A DNA stretch of 31,178 bases from an uncultured delta proteobacterium (lineage in GTDB: Bacteria > Desulfobacterota > Syntrophorhabdia > Syntrophorhabdales > Syntrophorhabdaceae): contig CAIQJW010000249.1 in NCBI GenBank assembly GCA_903872255.1, positions 1 to 31,178 of the forward strand, given 5' to 3'. A program made the position numbers and the translations under genes. The notes below the pieces were generated by a model, which was not told the DNA's origin, did no database searches, and saw only the letters and a list, made by a program, of their open reading frames with translations. This document shows positions 23,302 to 31,178 of the stretch, one piece after another; within the stretch, counting starts at the first letter, position 1, and every line of letters begins with the position of its first letter.

Positions 23302-24404
23302 AGGCATTTGTAGCGCTTGAAGACGGAACCATCTTCGAAGGGGTTGGATTCGGCCTTGAAGGCGAAAAAGAAGGCGAGATCGTTTTTAATACAAGCATGA
23401 CCGGATATCAGGAGATCATGACGGACCCGTCATACAAGGGCCAGATCGTCACGATGACCTATCCGCTTATCGGAAACTACGGCGTTAACAGCGACGACGT
23501 TGAATCTGATGCACCGAAGGTGGAAGGTTTCATCGCCAGGGAATTTTCGAAGATAACCAGCAACTGGAGAGCAACGGGCGACCTCGGCGAATATTTCAGG
23601 AAGCATAATATCATTGCCGTTGAAGAAATTGATACCAGGGCCCTTACCCGCCACTTGAGGGTCAGCGGCGTTATGAGAGGCATAATATCCACCGTGGATC
23701 ACGATCCGGAGAAACTCGTAAAAAAGGCCAGGGAATCGCGCGGCATCGTTGGAGTCGATCTCGTCAGCGGCGTTACATGCCGGGCAGCGTACGAATTTGA
23801 GGGCGTGGGCACTGAGGCCCGTTCCCTGCATTGCGTCGTCATGGATTTTGGCGTGAAGAGAAATATTCTGAGGATCCTGCGGCAGATCGGGTGCCGTGTG
23901 ACCGTAGTACCGGCGCTGACCGGCGCCGCGGATATCATCGCGCTCAAGCCCGACGGGGTTCTCCTGTCGAATGGTCCGGGCGACCCCGAAGCGCTCGGGT
24001 ATGCGATACCCGAGATACGCAGCCTGTTCGGACGGGTGCCCATATTCGGGATCTGCCTCGGCCAGCAGCTTCTGGGCCTTGCCTACGGGGGAAGGACCTA
24101 CAAACTTAAGTTCGGTCATCGCGGGGCAAACCAGCCGATCAAAGACCTGGCAACGGGCAGGATATATATAACGTCCGAAAACCACGGTTTCGCCGTGGAT
24201 GTGGACTCGATAAAAAATGAGACTGTCCGCGTCACCCACATAAATTTGAATGATGGGACCGTTGAAGGAATGGAGCACGAGGCCTACCCGATATTCTCGG
24301 TACAGTATCATCCCGAGGCATCCCCGGGACCGCATGATGCGTACGGCCTTTTCGAAAAGTTCAGAGCCATGATGGATTCTTTTAAGAGGACAGGCAATGC
24401 CTAA
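23298..24404 (+). CDS. carA: Carbamoyl-phosphate synthase small (glutaminase) subunit
   Basis: Hydrolyses glutamine and channels ammonia to CarB for carbamoyl phosphate, the precursor of arginine and pyrimidines. The 368-residue product has the N-terminal CPSase domain (EDGTIFEGVGFG, FNTSMTGYQEI, DPSYKGQIVTMTYPLIGNYG) and a C-terminal class I glutaminase with the nucleophile in FGICLGQQLLG and the His-Glu pair in VQYHPEASPGPHD. ATG 23298 overlaps the preceding stop by 4 nt (ATGA); an upstream in-frame start would add 30 unrelated residues. It overlaps carB by 8 nt. Confidence 0.97.
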   Translation: MKAFVALEDGTIFEGVGFGLEGEKEGEIVFNTSMTGYQEIMTDPSYKGQIVTMTYPLIGNYGVNSDDVESDAPKVEGFIAREFSKITSNWRATGDLGEYFRKHNIIAVEEIDTRALTRHLRVSGVMRGIISTVDHDPEKLVKKARESRGIVGVDLVSGVTCRAAYEFEGVGTEARSLHCVVMDFGVKRNILRILRQIGCRVTVVPALTGAADIIALKPDGVLLSNGPGDPEALGYAIPEIRSLFGRVPIFGICLGQQLLGLAYGGRTYKLKFGHRGANQPIKDLATGRIYITSENHGFAVDVDSIKNETVRVTHINLNDGTVEGMEHEAYPIFSVQYHPEASPGPHDAYGLFEKFRAMMDSFKRTGNA

Positions 24405-27400
24405 AAGGACGGACATAAAAAGTGTGCTCATAATCGGGTCGGGCCCGATAGTAATAGGCCAGGCGTGCGAATTCGATTACTCCGGGAGCCAGGCCTGCAA
24501 GGCGATCCGTGAAGAGGGATACCGGGTGATCCTCGTTAATTCCAACCCGGCCACGATCATGACCGATCCCGACATGGCAGACAGGGTCTATGTGGAACCG
24601 CTTATACCCGAGGTTATCGAAGAGATCATAAAAATTGAGAAGCCGGACGTGATCCTCCCGACGCTTGGCGGACAAACGGGACTTAATCTTGCGACCATAC
24701 TTTCGGAGCGCGGCATCCTTGAAAAATACGGTGTAGAGCTTATCGGCGCCGACTACAAAGCAATAAAGAAGGCGGAAAACCGTGAAGAATTCAAGATGGC
24801 GATGGAAAAGATAGGCCTCGAGGTCCCGAGAAGCGGTCTTGCGCATACGATGGAAGACGCCCGCAACGCCTCTCGCGAGATCGGTTTTCCCCTCATCATC
24901 CGCCCCAGTTTTACGCTTGGCGGCACAGGGGCTTCCGTCGCCTACAATATGGATGAATATGAATCCCTCGCCCGGAAAGGGCTCGAGAGCTCCATGATAT
25001 CCGAGATCCTTATTGAAGAGTCCGTCATCGGCTGGAAGGAATTCGAGCTCGAGGTCATGCGGGACCGCAATGATAACGTGGTGATCATTTGTTCGATCGA
25101 GAACCTCGACCCCATGGGCATTCATACCGGCGACAGCATTACGGTTGCACCCGCGCAGACGTTAACGGATAAAGAATATCAGCTGATGCGCGACGCATCC
25201 ATCAAGATAATCCGGGAGATAGGCGTCGAGACGGGCGGGTCCAACATCCAGTTCGCAGTCGACCCCGACAACGGCAGGATAGTTGTGATCGAAATGAATC
25301 CCAGGGTATCGCGGAGTTCCGCACTGGCATCAAAGGCGACGGGTTTTCCCATAGCCAAGATAGCGGCAAAACTTGCCATTGGATATACACTCGATGAGAT
25401 ACCGAACGATATCACGAAACAGACCCCGGCCTCGTTTGAGCCGACAATAGATTACTGCGTCGTAAAGATACCCCGCTTCACTTTTGAGAAATTCAGGGAT
25501 GCCGACACCACACTGACCGTTGCCATGAAATCGGTCGGCGAGGCCATGGCCATCGGAAGGACGTTCAAAGAGGCATTCCAGAAAGGCCTGCGGTCATTGG
25601 AAGTCGGCAGGTCGGGCCTCGTCCATGAAAAACTTGCCGGGAAGGACGATCCCAATTTTGTCAGGCAAAAGCTTATTGTCCCGAATGCTGAAAGGATTTT
25701 CTATATGCGGCACGCCTTCCGGCTCGGGATGAACATAGACGAGATCTATGAGATCACGAAGATCGACCGGTGGTTTCTCAAAAATATAGAAGAGATCGTG
25801 CTTTTTGAAAAAGACCTGGAAAACAACGTCGACAGGGCACCGGGCAACAAGGGAATACTACCATTCGAGGTCCTTAGAGGGGCGAAAAGACTTGGTTATT
25901 CCGACAAACAGATAGCCGAGATAATAGGTACCGAGGAAAAGGATATCAGGGACCTCAGAGAGCGCTGCGGGTTAAAGAGCGTGTTTAAGCTTGTCGATAC
26001 GTGCGCAGCGGAATTTGAGGCGTACACGCCTTATTTTTATTCGACCTACGAGACCGAGGACGAATCGCGTATATCGGACAGGAAGAAGATCATGATCCTG
26101 GGAGGCGGCCCGAACCGGATAGGGCAGGGAATTGAATTCGATTACTGCTGTGTACATGCCGCTTTTGCCCTTGAGGAGCTGGGTTTTGAGACCATCATGG
26201 TCAACAGCAATCCGGAAACGGTAAGCACGGATTACGACACGTCCGATAAACTTTACTTTGAGCCTTTAACATTCGAGAATGTGCTAGATATAGCGAACAA
26301 GGAAAAACCGGACGGGGTTATCGTGCAGTTCGGCGGGCAGACGCCGCTCAATCTGGCGACTGCCCTGAAAAAAGCGGGTGTTAAGATCATCGGCACCACG
26401 CCCGAAAGCATCGATATTGCCGAAGACAGGGACAAGTTCAAGAGGCTTCTCAAGAAACTCGGCCTGAGGCAGCCCGAGAACGGGATCGCGACGTCTTTCG
26501 AGGAGGCGCGGAAGATAGCGGAATCGATCGGCTTCCCGGTTGTTGTGAGACCGTCGTACGTGCTCGGAGGAAGGGCCATGGAGATCGTTTATAACGACGA
26601 AGATCTCGCATCTTTCATGGCCAGGGCAGTCGAGGCTTCACCCGAAAAACCGATCCTTGTCGATAAATTTCTCGAAGAGGCTATCGAGATCGATGTTGAT
26701 GCGGTGGCTGACGGACAACGCTGCGTGGTCGCCGGCATAATGGAACATATAGAAGAGGCCGGTATCCATTCGGGGGACAGCGCATCTGCGCTTCCACCTT
26801 ACTCTCTGAATGATGATGTCCTGGAAAGGATCCGCGATTATACCCATCGCCTCGCCGCGGGATTGAATGTCATAGGCCTTATGAATATCCAGTATGCCGT
26901 AAAGGATGACATGGTCTATGTCCTTGAGGTCAATCCGCGCGCAAGCCGGACGGTCCCCTTCGTGAGCAAAGCAACGGGGATCCAATGGGCCAAAGTGGCT
27001 GCGAAATTAATGACCGGCAAGACCTTGCACGAATTGGGAATAGAGAAAGAGTTTGTCCCGCGGCATATGGCTGTCAAAGAATCGGTCTTTCCGTTCAATA
27101 AGTTCAGCGGAGTCGACACGATACTTGGCCCCGAGATGAAATCCACGGGCGAGGTAATGGGAATCGATGAAAATTTCGGAATGGCCTTCTGGAAATCCCA
27201 GCTTGCAGCAGGTCAGGACCTTCCATCGGAGGGTACGGTTTTCCTCAGCGTCAAAAACAAAGATAAGCGGAATATTATCTTTATTGCCAAGAAATTGTCA
27301 GACCTCGGTTTCAAGATATGCGCCACAAAAGGGACGGGCAAGGCCCTCGCCAACAATGGCATAGACGTGAAATTCGTGAACAAGGTCTCCGAGGGCAGGC

Positions 27401-27627
27401 CGCATATCGTAGACATGATAAAGAATGGCCAGATCCAGTACATTATTAACACGCCAAGCGGCAGGAACCCGAAGGTTGATGAAGTGGCGATCCGTTCCGG
27501 CGCCGTCCAGCACAAGATCCCGTACACGACCACACTATCGGGTGCCCAGGCAGTGGTTAACGCAATTGAAGCCATGAAAAATGGCGTACTGCGCGTCCGC
27601 GCCCTGCAAGACTACTACAACAAATAG
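24397..27627 (+). CDS. carB: Carbamoyl-phosphate synthase large subunit
   Basis: Synthesises carbamoyl phosphate from bicarbonate, two ATP and CarA-derived ammonia; 1076 residues, full length. Two homologous ATP-grasp halves: carboxyphosphate domain (about 1-400; IGSGPIVIGQACEFDYSG, RPSFTLGGTG, EMNPRVSRSSALASKATG) and carbamoyl phosphate domain (about 550-935; GGGPNRIGQGIEFDYC, RPSYVLGGRAMEIVY, EVNPRASRTVPFVSKATG), joined by the oligomerisation region. The last 140 residues are the MGS-like allosteric domain that binds UMP/ornithine in relatives. Start ATG lies within the end of carA, so the two are translationally coupled. It is the last gene of the mnmG operon. Confidence 0.98.
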   Translation: MPKRTDIKSVLIIGSGPIVIGQACEFDYSGSQACKAIREEGYRVILVNSNPATIMTDPDMADRVYVEPLIPEVIEEIIKIEKPDVILPTLGGQTGLNLATILSERGILEKYGVELIGADYKAIKKAENREEFKMAMEKIGLEVPRSGLAHTMEDARNASREIGFPLIIRPSFTLGGTGASVAYNMDEYESLARKGLESSMISEILIEESVIGWKEFELEVMRDRNDNVVIICSIENLDPMGIHTGDSITVAPAQTLTDKEYQLMRDASIKIIREIGVETGGSNIQFAVDPDNGRIVVIEMNPRVSRSSALASKATGFPIAKIAAKLAIGYTLDEIPNDITKQTPASFEPTIDYCVVKIPRFTFEKFRDADTTLTVAMKSVGEAMAIGRTFKEAFQKGLRSLEVGRSGLVHEKLAGKDDPNFVRQKLIVPNAERIFYMRHAFRLGMNIDEIYEITKIDRWFLKNIEEIVLFEKDLENNVDRAPGNKGILPFEVLRGAKRLGYSDKQIAEIIGTEEKDIRDLRERCGLKSVFKLVDTCAAEFEAYTPYFYSTYETEDESRISDRKKIMILGGGPNRIGQGIEFDYCCVHAAFALEELGFETIMVNSNPETVSTDYDTSDKLYFEPLTFENVLDIANKEKPDGVIVQFGGQTPLNLATALKKAGVKIIGTTPESIDIAEDRDKFKRLLKKLGLRQPENGIATSFEEARKIAESIGFPVVVRPSYVLGGRAMEIVYNDEDLASFMARAVEASPEKPILVDKFLEEAIEIDVDAVADGQRCVVAGIMEHIEEAGIHSGDSASALPPYSLNDDVLERIRDYTHRLAAGLNVIGLMNIQYAVKDDMVYVLEVNPRASRTVPFVSKATGIQWAKVAAKLMTGKTLHELGIEKEFVPRHMAVKESVFPFNKFSGVDTILGPEMKSTGEVMGIDENFGMAFWKSQLAAGQDLPSEGTVFLSVKNKDKRNIIFIAKKLSDLGFKICATKGTGKALANNGIDVKFVNKVSEGRPHIVDMIKNGQIQYIINTPSGRNPKVDEVAIRSGAVQHKIPYTTTLSGAQAVVNAIEAMKNGVLRVRALQDYYNK

Positions 27628-27790
27628 TTCTATGTTCGCTGTTTAATAACGTTGTTATTGCCAGGTGCCTGAGTTCAGGTTCACAAAAAGCTATCCCCTC
27701 ATTAATACCGTGTACCGAAAGGGTGCACCGGAATCCAGACAAAAAACCCCGTCATTCCGGCGAACAGACTGTGTCGTAATTCCCCTAAGT

Positions 27791-27974
27791 CCGTCATCCC
27801 GGCCTCCGAGCCGGGATCCAAGGTTTTTCTTTTTGAACCCTTTGAAAACCTTAAAACCAGAAACAATAATAAAAACCAAACCTTGGATCCCGGGTCAAAC
27901 CCGGGATGACGGCGGGGTTTTGTGCTGGCAGGCATAATATACTTGCTTTGGATGGTGGGTGAGGAATTGCGACA
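27791..27974. repeat. MITE-like structured repeat, copy B
   Basis: Lies in the 415-bp gap between the convergent carB and FmdB-type genes. Same architecture as copy A: hairpin ATCCCGGC/GCCGGGAT (27796-27817), inverted repeat ATCCAAGGTTT (27816-27826) with AAACCTTGGAT (27878-27888), hairpin ATCCCGGGT/ACCCGGGAT (27887-27907) and the tail ending GAGGAATTGCGACA. The arms differ from copy A at matching positions on both sides, so pairing is kept. Partial GTCATTCCGG and GCCGGAATCC units flank it at about 27750 and 27986. The rest of this gap holds nothing I recognise. Confidence 0.85.
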
Positions 27975-28042
27975 CAGTACGGAATGCCGGAATCCAGAGT
28001 CTTTAATTTTTTGTTTTTTAACGCAGAACGCAGAACCAGTAT

Positions 28043-28195
28043 TTACTTCACGTCTTTTATTTTACGTCTGATGAGCTTTCCCTTGTCTTTGGGAAAGTCG
28101 GCCTTGATATAAACGGTTTTCTGATTAACCTGTTCAACAATCCCTTCCATTGTCTTTTTTGCAAAAGGAAATGTCACTTTGTCGCCTTTGGTCAT
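28043..28195 (-). CDS. Conserved-looking 50-residue protein downstream of the FmdB-type gene
   Basis: ATG at 28195 overlaps the FmdB-type stop by 4 nt (ATGA) and is preceded by GGAGG. The product is very basic: MTKGDKVTFPFAKK at the start, then EGIVEQVNQKTVYIKADF, and a lysine-rich tail ending KIKDVK. The pattern GDKV..PF....EGIV..V...TVYIK looks like a small beta-barrel, as in nucleic-acid-binding KOW or S1-like folds, but I do not recognise a named family. The overlap and ribosome site argue that it is real and translated with its neighbour. Confidence 0.75.
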   Translation of the reverse strand: MTKGDKVTFPFAKKTMEGIVEQVNQKTVYIKADFPKDKGKLIRRKIKDVK

Positions 28196-28518
28196 GCTGC
28201 GCCTCCTGTCGATGCCGATACACTGGCAGTGGATTCTGTCTTGGTTTCGCTTTTCACTTCGACTGCAGACGCCGGAGTGCTTTCTGTTTTTTCGGTGGGT
28301 TTGCTGCCGTTCCTCCCTCCGCCTGCGGCTGAGTCAACCGGTTTCTTATAGTCAGTTACGTACCAACCGGTGCCTTTCAAATGAAATGCACAATTGGAAA
28401 TAAGCTTGGTAAGCTGTCCCTTGCATACCTTGCACCGGGTAAGTGGTTCGTCATTCATCTTCTGAAAGATCTCGAAAGTCTTTCCACATTCCGCACACTG
28501 GTATTCATAGATAGGCAT
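28192..28518 (-). CDS. FmdB-family zinc-ribbon protein
   Basis: A 108-residue protein with an N-terminal zinc ribbon MPIYEYQCAECGKTF...CKVCKG typical of FmdB-type regulators; the second half (about 57-108) is low-complexity, Ser/Thr/Ala/Glu/Lys rich and probably disordered. The family is thought to act as small transcription regulators or DNA-binding proteins, but the role is unproved. GGAGGAG precedes ATG and a strong promoter lies upstream. Confidence 0.9.
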   Translation of the reverse strand: MPIYEYQCAECGKTFEIFQKMNDEPLTRCKVCKGQLTKLISNCAFHLKGTGWYVTDYKKPVDSAAGGGRNGSKPTEKTESTPASAVEVKSETKTESTASVSASTGGAA

Positions 28519-28554
28519 GACACTCCTCCAACAAAAATGTTTCTAAGTATCAGT

Positions 28555-28583
28555 AATATAATGCTTTCATTGACTTCCGTCAA
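28555..28583 (-). promoter_or_regulatory. Sigma70-type promoter of the FmdB-type gene
   Basis: On the minus strand TTGACG (28583-28578), a 17-nt spacer, TATATT (28560-28555). The leader is about 30 nt and carries GGAGGAG. It is divergent from the MBL phosphodiesterase promoter, with the two -35 boxes about 50 bp apart. Confidence 0.75.
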
Positions 28584-28634
28584 GTGCTTACTGTGAAAAT
28601 CCATTAATATGTTTTACGGATTAATTGCAATGTC

Positions 28635-28664
28635 TTGACACAGTTACAGGCCATCACGTACAAT
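28635..28664 (+). promoter_or_regulatory. Near-consensus promoter giving a probable leaderless mRNA
   Basis: TTGACA (28635-28640), an 18-nt spacer, TACAAT (28659-28664). The ATG at 28671 is 6 nt beyond the -10, exactly where transcription should begin; no ribosome site precedes it. Confidence 0.75.
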
Positions 28665-28670
28665 CAGGTC

Positions 28671-29438
28671 ATGAACATAAAAATCCTGGGCTGTTCCGGC
28701 AACTATGTCGGCAGACATAGGACGACGTGTTTTCTTATCGATGGGTCTTTGCTTATTGATGCCGGTACCGTCACGGACTCTCTTCCGCGAAAAGACCTTT
28801 CAAAAATAAAGCGCGTGCTCGTAACCCACACACATATGGACCACCTCAAAGGCCTTTTTCCCTTCGTGGATGAGATCGCAATGATGGGCGGGCACAGCAT
28901 AGAACTTGTCAGTGCCGCGCCCGTTCTCGATATCATTACCAACAATCTCCTCAATAACCTGATATGGCCTGATTTTACCGTGATTCCTTCAGCAATGGAC
29001 GCGATCATAAAATTGCGCGATATTCCGCTCGAAAAGCCGTCTCACCTCGACGGCATCGCGGTTAAGCCAATACTTATGACCCATACTGTATATACGGTGG
29101 GTTATGTGGTGCGGCAGCAGAATGGCGAAGGATTTATGTTCACTGCCGACACGGGGCCTACGAAAAGATTTTGGGAATTGGCGCACGATGAAAAAAATAT
29201 ACATTTTATCATGGCGGATGTGTCATTCCCCGATCGCTTATCCAATCTCGCATTGATATCGGGCCACATGACGCCGTCAATTCTCATGGACATGATCGAC
29301 CGATATGACCTCGGTGACCGGACCTTTTATGTTACTCATATTAAGCCGATATTCGGTAGGGAGATCACCCGCGAATTTGTGCGGTCGGGCAGGCCTAACA
29401 TACGCATTCTCAGGCAGGGCCAAACGCTCGAAATTTAA
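28671..29438 (+). CDS. MBL-fold hydrolase, class II cyclic-nucleotide phosphodiesterase-like
   Basis: A 255-residue cytoplasmic metallohydrolase. Two-metal site: THTHMDHLKG near residue 56, HTVYTVGYVV with its His, TADTGPTKRFW and ISGHMTP, THIKP near the C-terminus. This set resembles class II 3',5'-cyclic AMP phosphodiesterases of the metallo-beta-lactamase fold, so hydrolysis of cAMP or a related nucleotide is a reasonable guess, not a proof. ATG 28671 is chosen because the promoter ends just upstream and the product begins with the family's first strand (MNIKILGCSGNY); the longer in-frame start at 28635 lies within the -35. Confidence 0.83.
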   Translation: MNIKILGCSGNYVGRHRTTCFLIDGSLLIDAGTVTDSLPRKDLSKIKRVLVTHTHMDHLKGLFPFVDEIAMMGGHSIELVSAAPVLDIITNNLLNNLIWPDFTVIPSAMDAIIKLRDIPLEKPSHLDGIAVKPILMTHTVYTVGYVVRQQNGEGFMFTADTGPTKRFWELAHDEKNIHFIMADVSFPDRLSNLALISGHMTPSILMDMIDRYDLGDRTFYVTHIKPIFGREITREFVRSGRPNIRILRQGQTLEI

Positions 29439-29492
29439 TTTTCCGTTTATGTGCTTTTTTTCGCGTTTTTCTCTTGCCAATAAATCGGCGAT

Positions 29493-29520
29493 TTGTTAAA
29501 AAGCTTTAATACAGTAATTT
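29493..29520 (+). promoter_or_regulatory. Weak candidate promoter of the TPR/barrel gene
   Basis: TTGTTA (29493-29498), 16 nt, TAATTT (29515-29520), with the start codon at 29541 after a GGGGG ribosome site. Low confidence. Confidence 0.3.
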
Positions 29521-29540
29521 AGAGGCTGAACGGGGGTTTT

Positions 29541-31130
29541 ATGAAAAAACTAGCTGTAATTTCCCTGGCCGCCATTTTCGTTATTACCCTGGTTTCCTTT
29601 TCACACGGCCAGACAGCATTCGACAGCGGTCTTAAGGAGTTTAACCAGGAAAATTACGAAGAGGCTTTATCCTATTTTCTCCAGGCCCGGGAAGCAGAAA
29701 AGGGGTCTTCTCGGATCGCCTATTATGTGGGTCTTACGTACAAGATCATGGAAAAATATAGTGACTCTGTCCCCTATTTCAGGGATGCTGCGACCTTAAG
29801 CCCCCGTGTCGATGACGCGGTCATAGAGCTTATCGATGTCCTTTATCATACCGGCAACCTGGCGGAAGCCCAGAAGTGGATCGCCTTTGCCGATAAGGAA
29901 GGCATCAGTACGGCACGCCTCAATTTCCTTAAAGGTATGATCCTGGCAAAAAGCAAGAGGCCCGATGATGCCATCAGGGCCTTCGAAACAGCCAAGAAAC
30001 TTGACCCTAAATATACACAGCAGGCCGAGCTCCAGATCGCAGGCATATACGCCGAACAGGGGAAGTATAAGGATGCTCAGGCACGATTGCGCGCAACGAT
30101 AAATCTTGATCCCGCCAGCGACCTGGCTTTGTATGCGCGGGACTACGAGAAGCAGGTTGGCGATAGGGCCGAGCGCGAGAAAACGTGGCGCTTTGCCGTC
30201 GGCATGGGCTACAAGTACGATACGAACGTCCCGACGGTGGGAGCCGGCCCGATGACTGACCTTATGGCCGGGCAGGATGATAGCGCGATAAACTTCGGCG
30301 CGAGGATAGGATATACCGCCCCGTTCTCCTACAAGACACCGTACAGCCTGTCGGCATATTACTCGCTGTATACCGACAGATATTTCGGCAAGACATATAC
30401 CCGGTCCGACGGGAGTCAGGGCAACCTTACCGAGTATAACAACATGACCAATACGTTCAGCATCGTCCCCGGATATTCCTGGGACCGCTTCGGATTTACC
30501 CTGCCTCTTACGTATTCATATGTCAGTCTCCAGGGTGTTAAGGGAAATATGTGGTACAACGAGTCCAACTGGTGGAACCAGACCCGTTATCTCCAGGCGA
30601 CATCTGTAACCCCTACGCTCAGGTTTATTACCACGCCGAACAGTTTCGGCGAGGTCTTTTTCAGTTACATGCGCAAGAAGTATTTCGATACCGAGCTTCA
30701 TCCCGAACCTCCCGATGGCGAGGAACGAAGCGGGGAGCGGATGACGGGAGGCCTTGGCTGGACATACACCTTTAAGGAAAATAAAGGGTTTGCGACCCTT
30801 CGATATTCGTATGCCCAGGACAACACCATAGGACGCAACTGGGTCAATAGTGAAAATCGTTTCGGAGTTGATGTGCTGTACCCGATAATCGGTCGACTGC
30901 GGGTCCAGGGTTCGGTCGACGCCACATTTGTCGATTATAAATACGATAACACCTATTTCGACATGACACGGCGTGACGAGATCTATTCTTTTAACGTCGC
31001 GTTTCTTTATGGCATTTTCAAGAACACGGACCTCATCCTTCAATACAACTATTGGAGGAACAAGTCGAATATTGACTTATACGACTATACCCGGGAGATC
31101 TACGGCCTGGGGGTGGAGTACAGGTTCTAA
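29541..31130 (+). CDS. Exported TPR protein with outer-membrane beta-barrel
   Basis: A 529-residue protein with a signal peptide (MKKLAVISLAAIFVITLVSFSHG, cleavage about residue 24). Residues about 25-205 form TPR-type repeats (FNQENYEEALSYFLQA, EKYSDSVPYFRDA, KRPDDAIRAFETAKKLDP, GKYKDAQARLRATINLDP). Residues about 215-529 alternate aromatic/polar strands and end in aromatic YRF, the usual outer-membrane barrel signature. The combination of periplasmic TPR and barrel resembles surface lipoprotein assembly modifiers (Slam) and other export secretins' partners, but the cargo is not known. The start follows GGGGG; the gene stands alone after the phosphodiesterase gene. Confidence 0.85.
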   Translation: MKKLAVISLAAIFVITLVSFSHGQTAFDSGLKEFNQENYEEALSYFLQAREAEKGSSRIAYYVGLTYKIMEKYSDSVPYFRDAATLSPRVDDAVIELIDVLYHTGNLAEAQKWIAFADKEGISTARLNFLKGMILAKSKRPDDAIRAFETAKKLDPKYTQQAELQIAGIYAEQGKYKDAQARLRATINLDPASDLALYARDYEKQVGDRAEREKTWRFAVGMGYKYDTNVPTVGAGPMTDLMAGQDDSAINFGARIGYTAPFSYKTPYSLSAYYSLYTDRYFGKTYTRSDGSQGNLTEYNNMTNTFSIVPGYSWDRFGFTLPLTYSYVSLQGVKGNMWYNESNWWNQTRYLQATSVTPTLRFITTPNSFGEVFFSYMRKKYFDTELHPEPPDGEERSGERMTGGLGWTYTFKENKGFATLRYSYAQDNTIGRNWVNSENRFGVDVLYPIIGRLRVQGSVDATFVDYKYDNTYFDMTRRDEIYSFNVAFLYGIFKNTDLILQYNYWRNKSNIDLYDYTREIYGLGVEYRF

Positions 31131-31178
31131 GCGGACGGCACAGGCAGTATTTTTGTAGTCACACTTTGAGGTCATGAA

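Noticed and set aside
23430..24431. 333-residue minus-strand frame opposite carA
   Set aside because: Antisense to a fully recognisable carA; no domain.
27628..28042. tRNA or other RNA gene in the carB-FmdB spacer
   Set aside because: The stems belong to the dispersed repeat; no T-loop or other tRNA signature was found, here or elsewhere in the window.

Overview
The window looks like a chromosomal segment from an anaerobic Desulfobacterota-type bacterium (former Deltaproteobacteria, perhaps a syntroph-like lineage). This is inferred from gene content and order: a D-lactate/glycolate-type FAD/Fe-S oxidoreductase next to an acyl-CoA synthetase, a selenocysteine-containing SelD, an rsmB-PASTA-rpe cluster, DUF3786 and DUF362 proteins, a NapH-like polyferredoxin and repeat-rich intergenic spacers. 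No phage, integrase, transposase, rRNA, tRNA or CRISPR array was seen.

Layout. 98-2083 (-) is a UvrD/Rep-type helicase divergent from adk (2239-2886, +). 3272-7679 (+) holds glcD-like, glcF-like and acyl-CoA synthetase genes and ends in a strong terminator. 7892-9246 (+) holds a DUF3553-like small protein and selD; selD is cut by an in-frame TGA that is almost certainly selenocysteine. 14919-9628 (-) is a tightly packed six-gene operon: htpX, rsmB, PASTA protein, rpe, DUF3786 protein, metallo-beta-lactamase/rhodanese protein. 17582-15096 (-) encodes a Tat-targeted DUF362 protein and a NapH+NapG-like fusion polyferredoxin; divergent from it is a small Tat-type molybdopterin oxidoreductase (17710-18408, +). 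20471-18513 (-) is a PhoU-like protein plus CCA-adding enzyme. 20753-27627 (+) is a coupled operon: mnmG, QueG-like Fe-S protein, carA, carB. 28518-28043 (-) is an FmdB-type zinc ribbon plus an overlapping 50-residue gene. 28671-29438 (+) is a class II phosphodiesterase-like MBL protein. 29541-31130 (+) is a TPR/beta-barrel outer-membrane protein.

How the genes fit together. Most of the window is housekeeping: nucleotide metabolism (adk, carAB), tRNA and rRNA maturation (mnmG, cca, rsmB), repair and proteostasis. The accessory part is redox: the GlcD/GlcF pair should oxidise a 2-hydroxy acid, and the NapH/NapG fusion, DUF362 and molybdopterin genes look like one extracytoplasmic electron-transfer module.

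Most interesting points: (1) selD with a UGA selenocysteine codon and a SECIS-like hairpin; (2) a two-copy, structured MITE-like repeat, both copies between convergent genes, one next to a 44-bp tandem repeat, with a repeat half-site forming the end of a gene; (3) rsmB whose NusB domain is intact but has no ordinary start codon; (4) several promoters whose -10 lies 6-8 nt from the start codon, suggesting leaderless mRNAs; (5) the NapH/NapG fusion redox module. All identities come from reading motifs; no database search was run.
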